From positions 126,024 to 190,023 of the forward strand of contig CAJTPF010000002.1 in the NCBI GenBank assembly GCA_910578175.1: DNA of 64,000 nt. Reading direction: 5' to 3'. The translations under genes were made by a program, and so were the position numbers. The notes beneath the pieces were generated by a model. It was not told the DNA's origin. It saw nothing but the letters and a program-made list of their open reading frames with translations, and ran no database searches. The number at the start of each line of letters is the position of its first letter. Within the stretch, counting starts at the first letter, position 1. This stretch comes from an uncultured Lachnospiraceae bacterium. Its GTDB lineage: Bacteria > Bacillota > Clostridia > Lachnospirales > Lachnospiraceae. Shown here one piece after another: positions 45,118-53,140 of the stretch.

Positions 45118-45597
45118 CTATTTTTTTTTCAAATAAGTTAATGCCCACTGGTCAGCCTGAGATCTGAATCTGTGATATGGACTGAGGCTGTTAATTTTAT
45201 TTAACTTATTAGGTCCATGATCTATATAATACTGTTCAACCGATCTTGCCTGATTTCGTGTTAAATCTCTATGCTGTACTTCAAGACGGGAAAATCCTTT
45301 CCCCTTCAGATTATGTTGTTCTAATCTTGCCGACACTAATTGCCTGGTTATTCCTGTATATACCGCTACACCATCTTGAAATCCAAAATAAACTACATTA
45401 TTGCTTTTCCCCCTATTTAACCACTCATTAAAATTGTCAGAAAAATTATCTGTATCATCTTCAGAGTTCTCCAGAATTCCTCCATCGAGATCCGTCAGAT
45501 TTTGTGAAAAATCAATAATTGGATTCTCTGAAGTTCCAAACGTTGTTGAAGGACTTACACCCCAGTTTCCGATATACCCCGTCATATCCATCTTCAT
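45118..45597 (-). CDS. GIY-YIG (URI-fold) nuclease toxin-like protein
   Basis: A 159-residue protein. The first ~60 residues are low-complexity and acidic. Residues ~68-150 match the toxin-type GIY-YIG fold: VVYFGFQDGVAVYTGIT, then RLEQHN, then RDLTRNQARSVEQYYID (catalytic Glu) and NKLNKINSLSPYH, the closing motif common in polymorphic toxins. It would cut DNA. It has no signal peptide or long delivery module. Its start overlaps the stop of the AAA+ ATPase gene as ATGA, so the two are translationally coupled, and an Imm26-like gene follows. It may be a payload whose handling needs the ATPase, or a domesticated toxin. Confidence 0.7.
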   Translation of the reverse strand: MKMDMTGYIGNWGVSPSTTFGTSENPIIDFSQNLTDLDGGILENSEDDTDNFSDNFNEWLNRGKSNNVVYFGFQDGVAVYTGITRQLVSARLEQHNLKGKGFSRLEVQHRDLTRNQARSVEQYYIDHGPNKLNKINSLSPYHRFRSQADQWALTYLKKK

Positions 45598-47741
45598 CTC
45601 TCCCTGTCTTTTTTATTTTTTTCTGCCGGAATACTTTTTTCGATCAAATATCCATACTTTCCAAACTCTTCCCGAAATACCATCTTTCCGGTCTTCTCAT
45701 ACTCCATCCGAACCGCCCATACTATATGCTCCATAGACACTGCCATGTCCTGAGATACTGCTTTAAATACTGCATTTAAAGCCACATTTTTGATTGATGC
45801 ACCCGAAAATTCAAAATTATCTGCTAAATATTCATAATCAATAACATCCGTTATTACTTTCCCTCCAAGTACATTTCTCCATATTTCCTCCCGTATCTCT
45901 TTGGGCGGCATGGAAAACCGGACTTCATACTTCATCCGCCGCATAAATGCTACATCCACATTTTCCCGGTAATTCGTAGAAAGAATAACTATTCCGTCAA
46001 ACTCTTCTATTTTCTGTAAAATGTATGCAACTTCCGTATTTGCATATTTATCCCTGGCATCCTTTATCTCACTGCGTTTTCCAAATAAGGCATCCGCCTC
46101 ATCAAAAAACAGGATCATATTACTGTTTTCTGCCTTCTTAAATACTTCCTCCAAACGCTTTTCAGTCTCTCCAATATACTTATCCACAACTTTGGATAAA
46201 TCCACCTTGTACAATTCCAAATGCAGCATATTTGCCAACACATAAACCGCCATTGTTTTTCCTGTTCCGGAAGGTCCGGAAAATAATGCTGATATGCATC
46301 TTCCATATTGAAACTTCTGCCTTAGACCGTAATCCTCATAAACTTTTAACCGGTATTTTACATGAGAATAGATATCTTTCAATATATTTTTTTGTGCAGC
46401 TTCCAATTTTAAATCGTCCCATGAATACTCATATTCTATATGTCTAATATCATCATATTTACCATCATTTAAGATCATATAACAAATTTTAGATACAAAT
46501 TCTGCATTGGATATTTTATCTGAACCAGCAAATTTAAAATAATGTGCAATTTTTTTAACAAATCCTGCTGCCACTTTCATCTTCACTGCCAGTTCACGAA
46601 TATCTAGTTTTTTTGCCTGTTCTTCACCCAGATACTGTACCAGAAATTCTTTCCAAAGCATAAAGCTTTGTATTTCATTCGGTTTCTTTATTTCCATTTG
46701 ACACACCACATTATCAATATAAGGAATAATCTTAAACCTACTGTCAGACGCAATATATATTTCTCTTTTTTCCCGGTCATTTTCTAAACCTGCAATGATT
46801 TTAACAATTTTCCCAATTACATCTTTGCTCCTGTCATTTTTTTCCTGTGCAGATAAAAAAATACAGAGGGCCGACTCGGCAATAAAAACCGTTCTCTTTA
46901 ATTTTTGTATGATCCTTGCTAATTCCTCCCCATTTTCTGTTTCAACATAATCATATATCAAAAGATTGTGGCGTAGTCTTTTAGAAATATGACGGATCAT
47001 AAATTTTTTTCCCGACTGCCGTTCTCCAATTATATGAATTACCGGGCATAATTCATCTGCCTCCGTAATTTTTAATACCTGATTACTGATCTGATCGATT
47101 TCCTCCCGAAACAAAACAGAAGATTCCATATCCTTTTGGAAACTATATAACCGGACAGATTTACCAAAATTTTTGTTTGGATTTTGATTGATGCTACTGC
47201 TGCCGGATATATCCATTTCCCTGCAAATATCCGAAATATCAACACCATTCAGGTAATTCAGCAGGGTTAGATCCACGCGAAAGGTATCTTTTATGGAGTC
47301 AGAATATATATGTTCAAGCACTAACACTCTTTCAACGATCTTTCGCGCTTCATAAATTTCTTTTGACAAATTTATCTGTACTTCTTCCGGCATGGCAATC
47401 TTTGCAGCTAAATCCAGACTTACCCCCCGATCCACATTTCCCGTGATCAAACCGAATACCTCATTTGCTGCATTATCAATATATTCTAAGAATGCCAGTT
47501 CAATACAGGTCGTGGCTATTTCACTTTTCCTGCATTGTTCAAATACTTTTTTATATCGCTCTTTTATTAACTTTGACTTATATCTGCTATAATCAAATTC
47601 ATATCTGCATTTGACGTCCAGACTTTCTTTTGTGACATTCGCTTTTAATATTCTTGCATACCTCTGAAAAGCATCGGGATTTAATTTATTTCTTAACCAA
47701 TACGATATTTTATATGCACCGACCATTGCATACTGTCTCAT
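45594..47741 (-). CDS. AAA+ ATPase resembling that of extracellular contractile injection systems
   Basis: A 715-residue soluble protein. Residues ~1-180 are helical, without a recognised domain. A middle region (~225-400) looks like a degenerate first ATPase (HIIGERQSGKKFMIRH, no normal Walker B). The C-terminal AAA+ core (~440-690) has FSGPSGTGKTMAVYVLA, IGETEKRLEEVF, MILFFDEADALFGKRSEIKD, VILSTNYRENVDVAFMRR and the sensor-2 region SGASIKN. The FDEADALFGKRSEVKDA-type Walker B is typical of the ATPase found in eCIS/Afp-PVC clusters and related Cdc48-like proteins. No sheath, tube or baseplate genes are in the window. It heads an operon with the GIY-YIG and Imm26-like genes. Confidence 0.75.
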   Translation of the reverse strand: MRQYAMVGAYKISYWLRNKLNPDAFQRYARILKANVTKESLDVKCRYEFDYSRYKSKLIKERYKKVFEQCRKSEIATTCIELAFLEYIDNAANEVFGLITGNVDRGVSLDLAAKIAMPEEVQINLSKEIYEARKIVERVLVLEHIYSDSIKDTFRVDLTLLNYLNGVDISDICREMDISGSSSINQNPNKNFGKSVRLYSFQKDMESSVLFREEIDQISNQVLKITEADELCPVIHIIGERQSGKKFMIRHISKRLRHNLLIYDYVETENGEELARIIQKLKRTVFIAESALCIFLSAQEKNDRSKDVIGKIVKIIAGLENDREKREIYIASDSRFKIIPYIDNVVCQMEIKKPNEIQSFMLWKEFLVQYLGEEQAKKLDIRELAVKMKVAAGFVKKIAHYFKFAGSDKISNAEFVSKICYMILNDGKYDDIRHIEYEYSWDDLKLEAAQKNILKDIYSHVKYRLKVYEDYGLRQKFQYGRCISALFSGPSGTGKTMAVYVLANMLHLELYKVDLSKVVDKYIGETEKRLEEVFKKAENSNMILFFDEADALFGKRSEIKDARDKYANTEVAYILQKIEEFDGIVILSTNYRENVDVAFMRRMKYEVRFSMPPKEIREEIWRNVLGGKVITDVIDYEYLADNFEFSGASIKNVALNAVFKAVSQDMAVSMEHIVWAVRMEYEKTGKMVFREEFGKYGYLIEKSIPAEKNKKDRER

Positions 47742-47821
47742 TTGTTCTTATCCACCTGCCAGTCTGATATTCATTCCATTATAGGTTTTCAATCGGTAAA
47801 CGTTCTTTTAATCTGTCATTT

Positions 47822-47851
47822 ATTATAAACGGCCGCTTTCTCTTCTGTAAA
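47822..47851 (-). promoter_or_regulatory. Probable promoter of the AAA+/GIY-YIG/Imm26-like operon
   Basis: TTTACA (47851-47846) and TATAAT (47827-47822) on the minus strand are 18 bp apart, ~80 bp upstream of the ATPase start. Confidence 0.5.
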
Positions 47852-47888
47852 TATTTCAATAGTTTTCTTTAGAAAACCTTTAAATAAT

Positions 47889-47930
47889 AAAAAGGTCATA
47901 TATCAGCCCTTGCCAATATATAACCTTTTT
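47889..47930. terminator. Bidirectional-type terminator after the membrane protein gene
   Basis: AAAAAGGTCATATAT (47889-47903) pairs with ATATATAACCTTTTT (47916-47930) at 14 of 15 positions; T-runs are built into both ends. It isolates the 47978-48964 gene from the ATPase operon. Confidence 0.75.
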
Positions 47931-47977
47931 CTTTTCACTGAACTCTGAATTTATGAGACCAGCAATCTATGACCAGT

Positions 47978-48964
47978 CTATGACAAAAATTCCTCCAGCA
48001 CCTCATCAAATATTTTTTCAATCTCCTCATCCGCCTTTTCTGCTTTCGTCTCCCTGTTTATACTTTGATCAGTATCGCTCTTAAGATTTTCCGTGTTTTT
48101 CTCTTTATCCCCTTCAGCAGCCGTATTTAAATCTATGTTTATCTCCTGGGTTTCTGTCTGAATCTTTTTAGCTTTTCTGCTTTTATTATTTCTTTTTGTT
48201 TTCTTTGCCGCCTCTTTTTTTATGACCGTCTGCTTCTGTTTTTCCGCAGCTCCGTCTTTTTCTTTCATCTTATTCTCTATATTCTCTATTGCCCCGTTCT
48301 CATCCAGATCCTTTTCATCGCACCAATCCGTCCGTATGACATCCATCCCTGCAGCCGCTTCCTCATCATTTCCTTCATCCTTCATTTCCACATGAACCGA
48401 CGGGATATTGTCTCCGTCAACCGAATGATTATTATCCAGATAATTTATAATTTCATCCCGAATTACATTTCTCTTATAATCCAATGCAATTATATTATCC
48501 CACAGCTTTAGGCAGATAAATAAAATCGCTGCGGCAGCCGCATATATGTATATCCCTTTTGTCATTTGAGAACCGAAGGATAAATCATCTTTTTGTGCGG
48601 CCAACAATATGGCAATTGCACATATTCCCAATATCAAACAGATTTTCCCAAAAATATCACCGATATCCTGCATTTTTTCCACTAAAATACTTTTTATTTT
48701 CCATCCATGCATGGCACGTTCCACAAATGCACTTAAATTATTTATTTTTTTTCCAAATTTTACTTCATTTTCATACTGAAGAATGATTCCTTCCGCCCTT
48801 TTATTTTGTCGTATCTGGTAATTTTCTATTTTATCCAAAATATCGTCATAACACAGACTTGCAGCTGTTTTTATTCCGAATCCAATCAGAAATAATCCGA
48901 TTATTACGTATAACATTCCACCGTTTGTCGTAAAATTAATAATAAAATCTGCAATTACCCTCAT
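47978..48964 (-). CDS. Membrane protein with long charged cytoplasmic tail, unknown function
   Basis: About 328 residues from the preferred ATG at 48964 (GGGAG 9 nt upstream; earlier in-frame starts lack proper spacing). One helix near the N-terminus (MLYVIIGLFLIGFGIK), an amphipathic segment, then two helices (ICLILGICAIAILLA and IYIYAAAAAILFICLKLW), and a ~150-residue very charged Lys/Glu tail with a basic KKTKRNNKSRKAKK patch. I do not recognise the family. It is monocistronic, bounded by a terminator on one side and divergent from the TSCPD-murG pair on the other. Confidence 0.6.
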   Translation of the reverse strand: MRVIADFIINFTTNGGMLYVIIGLFLIGFGIKTAASLCYDDILDKIENYQIRQNKRAEGIILQYENEVKFGKKINNLSAFVERAMHGWKIKSILVEKMQDIGDIFGKICLILGICAIAILLAAQKDDLSFGSQMTKGIYIYAAAAAILFICLKLWDNIIALDYKRNVIRDEIINYLDNNHSVDGDNIPSVHVEMKDEGNDEEAAAGMDVIRTDWCDEKDLDENGAIENIENKMKEKDGAAEKQKQTVIKKEAAKKTKRNNKSRKAKKIQTETQEINIDLNTAAEGDKEKNTENLKSDTDQSINRETKAEKADEEIEKIFDEVLEEFLS

Positions 48965-49109
48965 AATCATTTTCTCCCTGCTTAATAATTTACTGCTTCT
49001 TATGTTAACACATGGAATATCATTTTTAAACACACTTTCTGAAAAATCGTTCGTCCTCCTTCGACAGAAGGCGTCGATTTAAAAGTTTTTCTGTATATGG
49101 CTCATGTCT

Positions 49110-49137
49110 TTGACATTCATCTGATTTATTGTATAAT
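49110..49137 (+). promoter_or_regulatory. Promoter of the TSCPD-murG operon
   Basis: Consensus TTGACA (49110-49115) and TATAAT (49132-49137) are 16 bp apart, about 45 bp upstream of the first start codon. Confidence 0.7.
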
Positions 49138-49181
49138 ATTTCTAAAAAAAGAAAAATAATATTAAATCTGGAGGAAAATTT

Positions 49182-49427
49182 ATGATCTATAAAACAAAAG
49201 GAACCTGTTCCCGTGAGATTCATATTGAAGTTGAAAACGATATCATAAAAGACGTAGCATTTATCGGTGGCTGTAACGGAAACACCCAGGGAATTTCCAG
49301 TCTGGTAAAAGGCATGAACATACATGATGTCATAGCAAAAATGGAAGGGATCGACTGCGGCGGACGTGGTACTTCCTGTCCGGACCAGCTTGCCAAGGCA
49401 TTAAAAAAATTTGTGACTGCACAATAA
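49182..49427 (+). CDS. TSCPD-domain protein (TIGR03905 type)
   Basis: An 81-residue protein that consists of a single TSCPD domain: KGTCSREIHIEVENDII at the start, GGCNGNTQGIS in the middle and CGGRGTSCPDQLAKAL at the end, the motif that names the family and that also forms a C-terminal domain of some class II ribonucleotide reductases. Five conserved cysteines or turn glycines suggest metal binding, unproven. GGAGG precedes the ATG; murG follows after a 39-nt gap. Confidence 0.88.
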   Translation: MIYKTKGTCSREIHIEVENDIIKDVAFIGGCNGNTQGISSLVKGMNIHDVIAKMEGIDCGGRGTSCPDQLAKALKKFVTAQ

Positions 49428-49466
49428 AACTTATTAAATTCCATATTGCAGAAAGGACATCCAACC

Positions 49467-50546
49467 ATGTCAAAAAAAATTGTTTTAACCGGCGGCGGTA
49501 CTGCCGGACATGTCACCCCGAATATGGCACTCATTCCAGGATTAAAGGATATGGGTTTTGATATAAAATACATAGGATCCTATGACGGTATCGAAAAAAA
49601 ACTGATTGAAGAAATGGATGTTTCATATCAGGGGATTTCATCCGGAAAGTTAAGACGTTATTTTTCCGCCAAAAATTTTACTGATCCGTTCCGGGTGATC
49701 AAAGGGTATGGAGAAGCAAAGAAAATAATTAAAAACTATAAACCGGATGTTCTATTTTCCAAAGGAGGCTTCGTATCCGTTCCGGTCATCCTGGCAGCAA
49801 AAAAATACAAAGTCCCAATCATTATACATGAATCCGATATGACTCCCGGATTAGCCAATAAAATCTCAATCCCATATGCCCATACGGTATGTCATAACTT
49901 TCCGGAAACCGCAAAATATCTGCCGGAAGGTAAATCGCTGCTAACCGGATCACCTATCCGTCAGGAATTAAAACAGGGCGACAAACTTGCCGGACTGAAT
50001 CTGTGCGGGTTTTCCGCAAATAAACCCATCATAATGGTCATAGGAGGCAGTCTCGGCGCAGTAGCGGTAAACGAAGCTGTTCGCAGTTCCCTGGATGAAC
50101 TGTTAAAAACTTATCAGATCGTCCATCTCTGCGGTAAAGGAAAAACCGATGACAGCCTGAATAACCGTTCCGGTTATAAACAGTTCGAATATATAAAAGC
50201 GGAATTGAAAGACTTATTTGCAATGTCCGATATTATCTTATCACGAGCAGGTGCCAATGCAATATGTGAAATTGTAGCCCTGCGTAAACCCAGTATATTA
50301 ATTCCTTTATCCGCAAAAGCCAGTCGCGGCGACCAGATATTAAACGCCGACTCTTTTAAACATCAGGGATTCAGCGAAGTGATCCGTGAAGAGGATATGA
50401 CTTCAGAAATTCTTATCTCAGCTATTCATTCCGTTTACGGCAACCGGCAGAAATATATTGATGCCATTGATAACGCAGGTACTACGGATGCCGTTAAAAC
50501 CATTTTGAATCTAATACAGGAATTAACCAAAGGCGACAGTCACTAA
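49467..50546 (+). CDS. murG: UDP-GlcNAc:lipid I N-acetylglucosaminyltransferase MurG
   Basis: A ~359-residue GT-B enzyme that converts lipid I to lipid II on the inner membrane face. GGGTAGHVTPNMALIPGL is the N-terminal glycine loop, VPIIIHESDMTPGLANK the acceptor-side motif, MVIGGSLGAVAVNE the second glycine loop, and SRAGANAICEIVALRKPSILIPL the UDP-GlcNAc site. The start at 49467 has AAAGGA 9 nt upstream. It is away from the usual mur/fts cluster, a layout often seen in Lachnospiraceae-like genomes; whether another copy exists cannot be seen here. Confidence 0.95.
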   Translation: MSKKIVLTGGGTAGHVTPNMALIPGLKDMGFDIKYIGSYDGIEKKLIEEMDVSYQGISSGKLRRYFSAKNFTDPFRVIKGYGEAKKIIKNYKPDVLFSKGGFVSVPVILAAKKYKVPIIIHESDMTPGLANKISIPYAHTVCHNFPETAKYLPEGKSLLTGSPIRQELKQGDKLAGLNLCGFSANKPIIMVIGGSLGAVAVNEAVRSSLDELLKTYQIVHLCGKGKTDDSLNNRSGYKQFEYIKAELKDLFAMSDIILSRAGANAICEIVALRKPSILIPLSAKASRGDQILNADSFKHQGFSEVIREEDMTSEILISAIHSVYGNRQKYIDAIDNAGTTDAVKTILNLIQELTKGDSH

Positions 50547-50552
50547 AAACAA

Positions 50553-50641
50553 ATCCGGATTCACTTAATATCTCAATAGTATCCAATAATCTGCCGGCAT
50601 CGGAACAGCTATGATTATTGAGATATAAACGGAATCCGGAT
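50553..50641. repeat. Long nested inverted repeat between convergent genes
   Basis: ATCCGGATTC/GAATCCGGAT (50553-50562 and 50632-50641) encloses ATATCTCAATA/TATTGAGATAT (50568-50578 and 50616-50626), both perfect. There is no strong T-run. It may end murG and the HIT gene, or be a small palindromic repeat element. Confidence 0.6.
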
Positions 50642-50668
50642 ATAATTATATTTAAAGATATTTCTATC

Positions 50669-51088
50669 TTAATTCAATTCTTTTTTTACCAGTTCCAGCA
50701 GTTTCGTAAGTTCTTCGTCACTGGTTTCTTTTGATTCCCAAAACTTTATGGCATTATCTCCTTCATATCTTGGTATTAAATGGACATGAAAATGAAATTC
50801 AGACTGTCCTGCCAGTTTTCCGTTATTCTGTACAATATTAAAGCCATCTGCCTGAAAGGCGGTCTTCATCGCTGCTGCCAGTCTTTTAGCCAGTACAAAA
50901 ACCTCTGCGGCCAGACTGTCATCAATTTCAAAAATATTTTCATAATGCTCTTTTGATAGCATGATAGCATGTCCTCTGGTTGCCGGCCCTATATCAAAGA
51001 TCACTTTAAACTTATCATCCTCATACAATGTTTTTGAAGGGATTTCTCCGTTAATGATTTTACAAAAAATACAATTATTCTCTTTCAT
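50669..51088 (-). CDS. HIT-family nucleotide-binding hydrolase
   Basis: A 139-residue protein with the histidine triad FHFHVHLIP near residue 98 and the N-terminal CIFCKIINGEIPSKT, whose two Cys with downstream His often bind zinc. HIT proteins of this branch (Hint-like) hydrolyse adenosine phosphoramidates or dinucleoside polyphosphates. The length matches the family. It is monocistronic and convergent with murG. Confidence 0.93.
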   Translation of the reverse strand: MKENNCIFCKIINGEIPSKTLYEDDKFKVIFDIGPATRGHAIMLSKEHYENIFEIDDSLAAEVFVLAKRLAAAMKTAFQADGFNIVQNNGKLAGQSEFHFHVHLIPRYEGDNAIKFWESKETSDEELTKLLELVKKELN

Positions 51089-51207
51089 TTTTTTATTTCC
51101 TTTCCCTTTTAATAAAATTTTATTATAAAAATATCGTTTTTGTATGATTAATAGCGCATTTTAAAAAATGCATATCATATTTGTCGAAATATGATGTTCA
51201 ATTTTGT

Positions 51208-51235
51208 TTGACATTTTCCCTAAAAATGTTAAACT
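51208..51235 (+). promoter_or_regulatory. Possible promoter of the histidine kinase gene
   Basis: TTGACA (51208-51213) is followed after 16 bp by TAAACT (51230-51235), ~63 bp before the start codon. The -10 is weak. Confidence 0.4.
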
Positions 51236-51297
51236 ACTTTATTATAAATAATTAAAATATTGGGATACTCTTCCCCCAATATGGAAATGAGGAAAAC

Positions 51298-52017
51298 ATG
51301 GTAACAAATTATATGAGTGACGAGTATGGGGATTTAATAAATTCCAATCCGACAATCCGAAATCTGTTTAATACAATGGTAGAGGATTTCTCTTTTTCAA
51401 TGCATGAACTGTCACATGAACTGGGTAACATTGTTACTCTCATAAACAGTTCTCTTCAAATTATTGAATCCAGTCATCCTGAGGTTAAAGACTTCAAATA
51501 CTGGAATTCAACAGTAGAAGATGTAAAATATATGATTGAATTATTATCCAAACTGTCCTCTTTTAACAATGGCAGTAAACTCAATCCTGAACTAACAGAT
51601 ATCTGTCAAATGCTAAACAATATAATTAGTTCATTTATTACCAATTCCAATTATTCTCATATTAATTTTATATCTAATATTGCTACTGATATTCCGCTTA
51701 TGAATGCAGACCCTATAAAACTAAAACAGGTATTTATTAATATAATCAAAAATGCCTGTGAAGCCGGCAGTCAGACCGTTACGATACAACTTTATCAGGA
51801 CGAATCAAATATCCTCATAAATATTCTAGACAACGGATGCGGTTTGAGTCCGGACCAGGTAAAACAGATCTTTAAACCAATGGTCAGTTTTAAAAACGGC
51901 GGTACCGGTTTGGGGCTGCCGATATGTGAACGCATTGTTTTGGCCCATCGTGGTCACATATATTGTAATTCTGAAAAAGATAATGGTACATCCTTTACCA
52001 TAATTCTCCCTACATAA
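51298..52017 (+). CDS. Soluble sensor-less histidine kinase
   Basis: A 239-residue protein made of the kinase core only. MHELSHELGNIVTLINSSLQ is the dimerisation helix with the phosphoacceptor His, NIIKNACEAG the N box, ILDNGCGLS the G1 box and GGTGLGLPICERIV the G2 box; the sequence ends at the domain boundary. No membrane helix, PAS or HAMP domain is present and no response regulator is adjacent, so it probably takes its cue from a partner, as in sporulation phosphorelays or NtrB-like kinases. AGGA precedes the ATG. Confidence 0.9.
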   Translation: MVTNYMSDEYGDLINSNPTIRNLFNTMVEDFSFSMHELSHELGNIVTLINSSLQIIESSHPEVKDFKYWNSTVEDVKYMIELLSKLSSFNNGSKLNPELTDICQMLNNIISSFITNSNYSHINFISNIATDIPLMNADPIKLKQVFINIIKNACEAGSQTVTIQLYQDESNILINILDNGCGLSPDQVKQIFKPMVSFKNGGTGLGLPICERIVLAHRGHIYCNSEKDNGTSFTIILPT

Positions 52018-52068
52018 AACATTTCTCCTAAATAGAAATGGAGATTGAAATGACAGCAAAAATTATAA

Positions 52069-53058
52069 CTAACTGCTGAATGGGAAAATCATATCCAGCA
52101 TTCGCAGTGTTTTAAAGTTACCTTTTGCTGTCATTTCTCCGGTCATAAATGCCCTTTGAAATGTATATCTTCCCTTCACTATATTGCTCAATACTTCTGA
52201 GGATAACTTTGACAAAACATCCACATCCGAAACATCTTCATATCTGCAAACCAGCTCTGCTCCATCTACCTGAATAAACAATGTCTTATCCATGTCACCA
52301 ATGATAAATGCATAAGTTGCACTAAAATCCTCCTGTGCGTGAAACACATTATTAATTGCTTTTATAAATTCATCTTCATCGCTTTCCGTCTGATTAAGCA
52401 TACCTTTAAATAATTTTGCTAATTCCTCTATATCCTCCTTCTGCTGTTTCACATAATAGTCATCCGAAGCATATTTAGAGAGCTGTTCTGTTTCCTGAGG
52501 CGTCAGATCCAATGATTCTTTCATAATATTTTGTTTGATCGCATAGCTGCTGGATGGTAGCGGCTTTCGCCTTTGAGAAACCGTACGATATAGATTCTCT
52601 GCCTTTTTTTCGATAATATCCGCATATTCGTGATTCATTTCAAAATCCACCGACTCATTTACATATGCACATACACCGGAACAAGGCATCCCTCCCAGCA
52701 GTTCCCATGCATTTTTTAAATCCGTAAGTGCTTCTTTCTCTCCGTAAGTAGTAGAAATTACCACCGGACACATATATAATTTGCTTATTTTTTCCTTATC
52801 TCCATACAACCAGCAGGAATCAAGAAATTCCTGCATATATCCGCCAATGCCTCTCCATTCTACACTGGCTGCCAGGATTATAGCATCGGCATCCTTCAAT
52901 GTCTGTGGAAGTGTTGGAATCGTGCTCTTCATTTCAAATAAATTATATCTGACCACATTTACCCTTAATTCGTTTAGTACTCCTTCTATTTTTCCCAGAA
53001 CATATAATGTTGGATCTTCAATCAGGCCTCTTCCGCCATAATATATATTTACATTCAT
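52069..53058 (-). CDS. Flavodoxin-fold protein fused to an SCP2-like domain
   Basis: A ~329-residue cytosolic fusion. Residues ~1-165 have a flavodoxin/NADPH-dependent FMN-reductase-like fold (NVNIYYGGRG, ADAIILAASVEWRGIGGYMQEF, VVISTTYGEKEALTD, GGMPCSG). Residues ~215-325 look like an SCP2 sterol-carrier-type module (TYAFIIGDMDKTLFIQVDG, then RYTFQRAFMTGEMTAKGN). The combination suggests redox chemistry on a bound lipid-like molecule. The ATG at 53058 has AAAGGA 8 nt upstream. It lies 82 nt downstream of the rhomboid gene and may be the last gene of the Tad transcript. Confidence 0.72.
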   Translation of the reverse strand: MNVNIYYGGRGLIEDPTLYVLGKIEGVLNELRVNVVRYNLFEMKSTIPTLPQTLKDADAIILAASVEWRGIGGYMQEFLDSCWLYGDKEKISKLYMCPVVISTTYGEKEALTDLKNAWELLGGMPCSGVCAYVNESVDFEMNHEYADIIEKKAENLYRTVSQRRKPLPSSSYAIKQNIMKESLDLTPQETEQLSKYASDDYYVKQQKEDIEELAKLFKGMLNQTESDEDEFIKAINNVFHAQEDFSATYAFIIGDMDKTLFIQVDGAELVCRYEDVSDVDVLSKLSSEVLSNIVKGRYTFQRAFMTGEMTAKGNFKTLRMLDMIFPFSS

Positions 53059-53140
53059 TCTCCGTATCCTTTCCATTTAATTTTATCTTCTATAACAAGT
53101 TCTATGCTATAACCTTAGAAATTATATTAATTTTAATATA

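Noticed and set aside
44442..47741. A complete contractile injection system
   Set aside because: Only the ATPase-like gene resembles that system; no sheath, tube, spike or baseplate genes are in the window.
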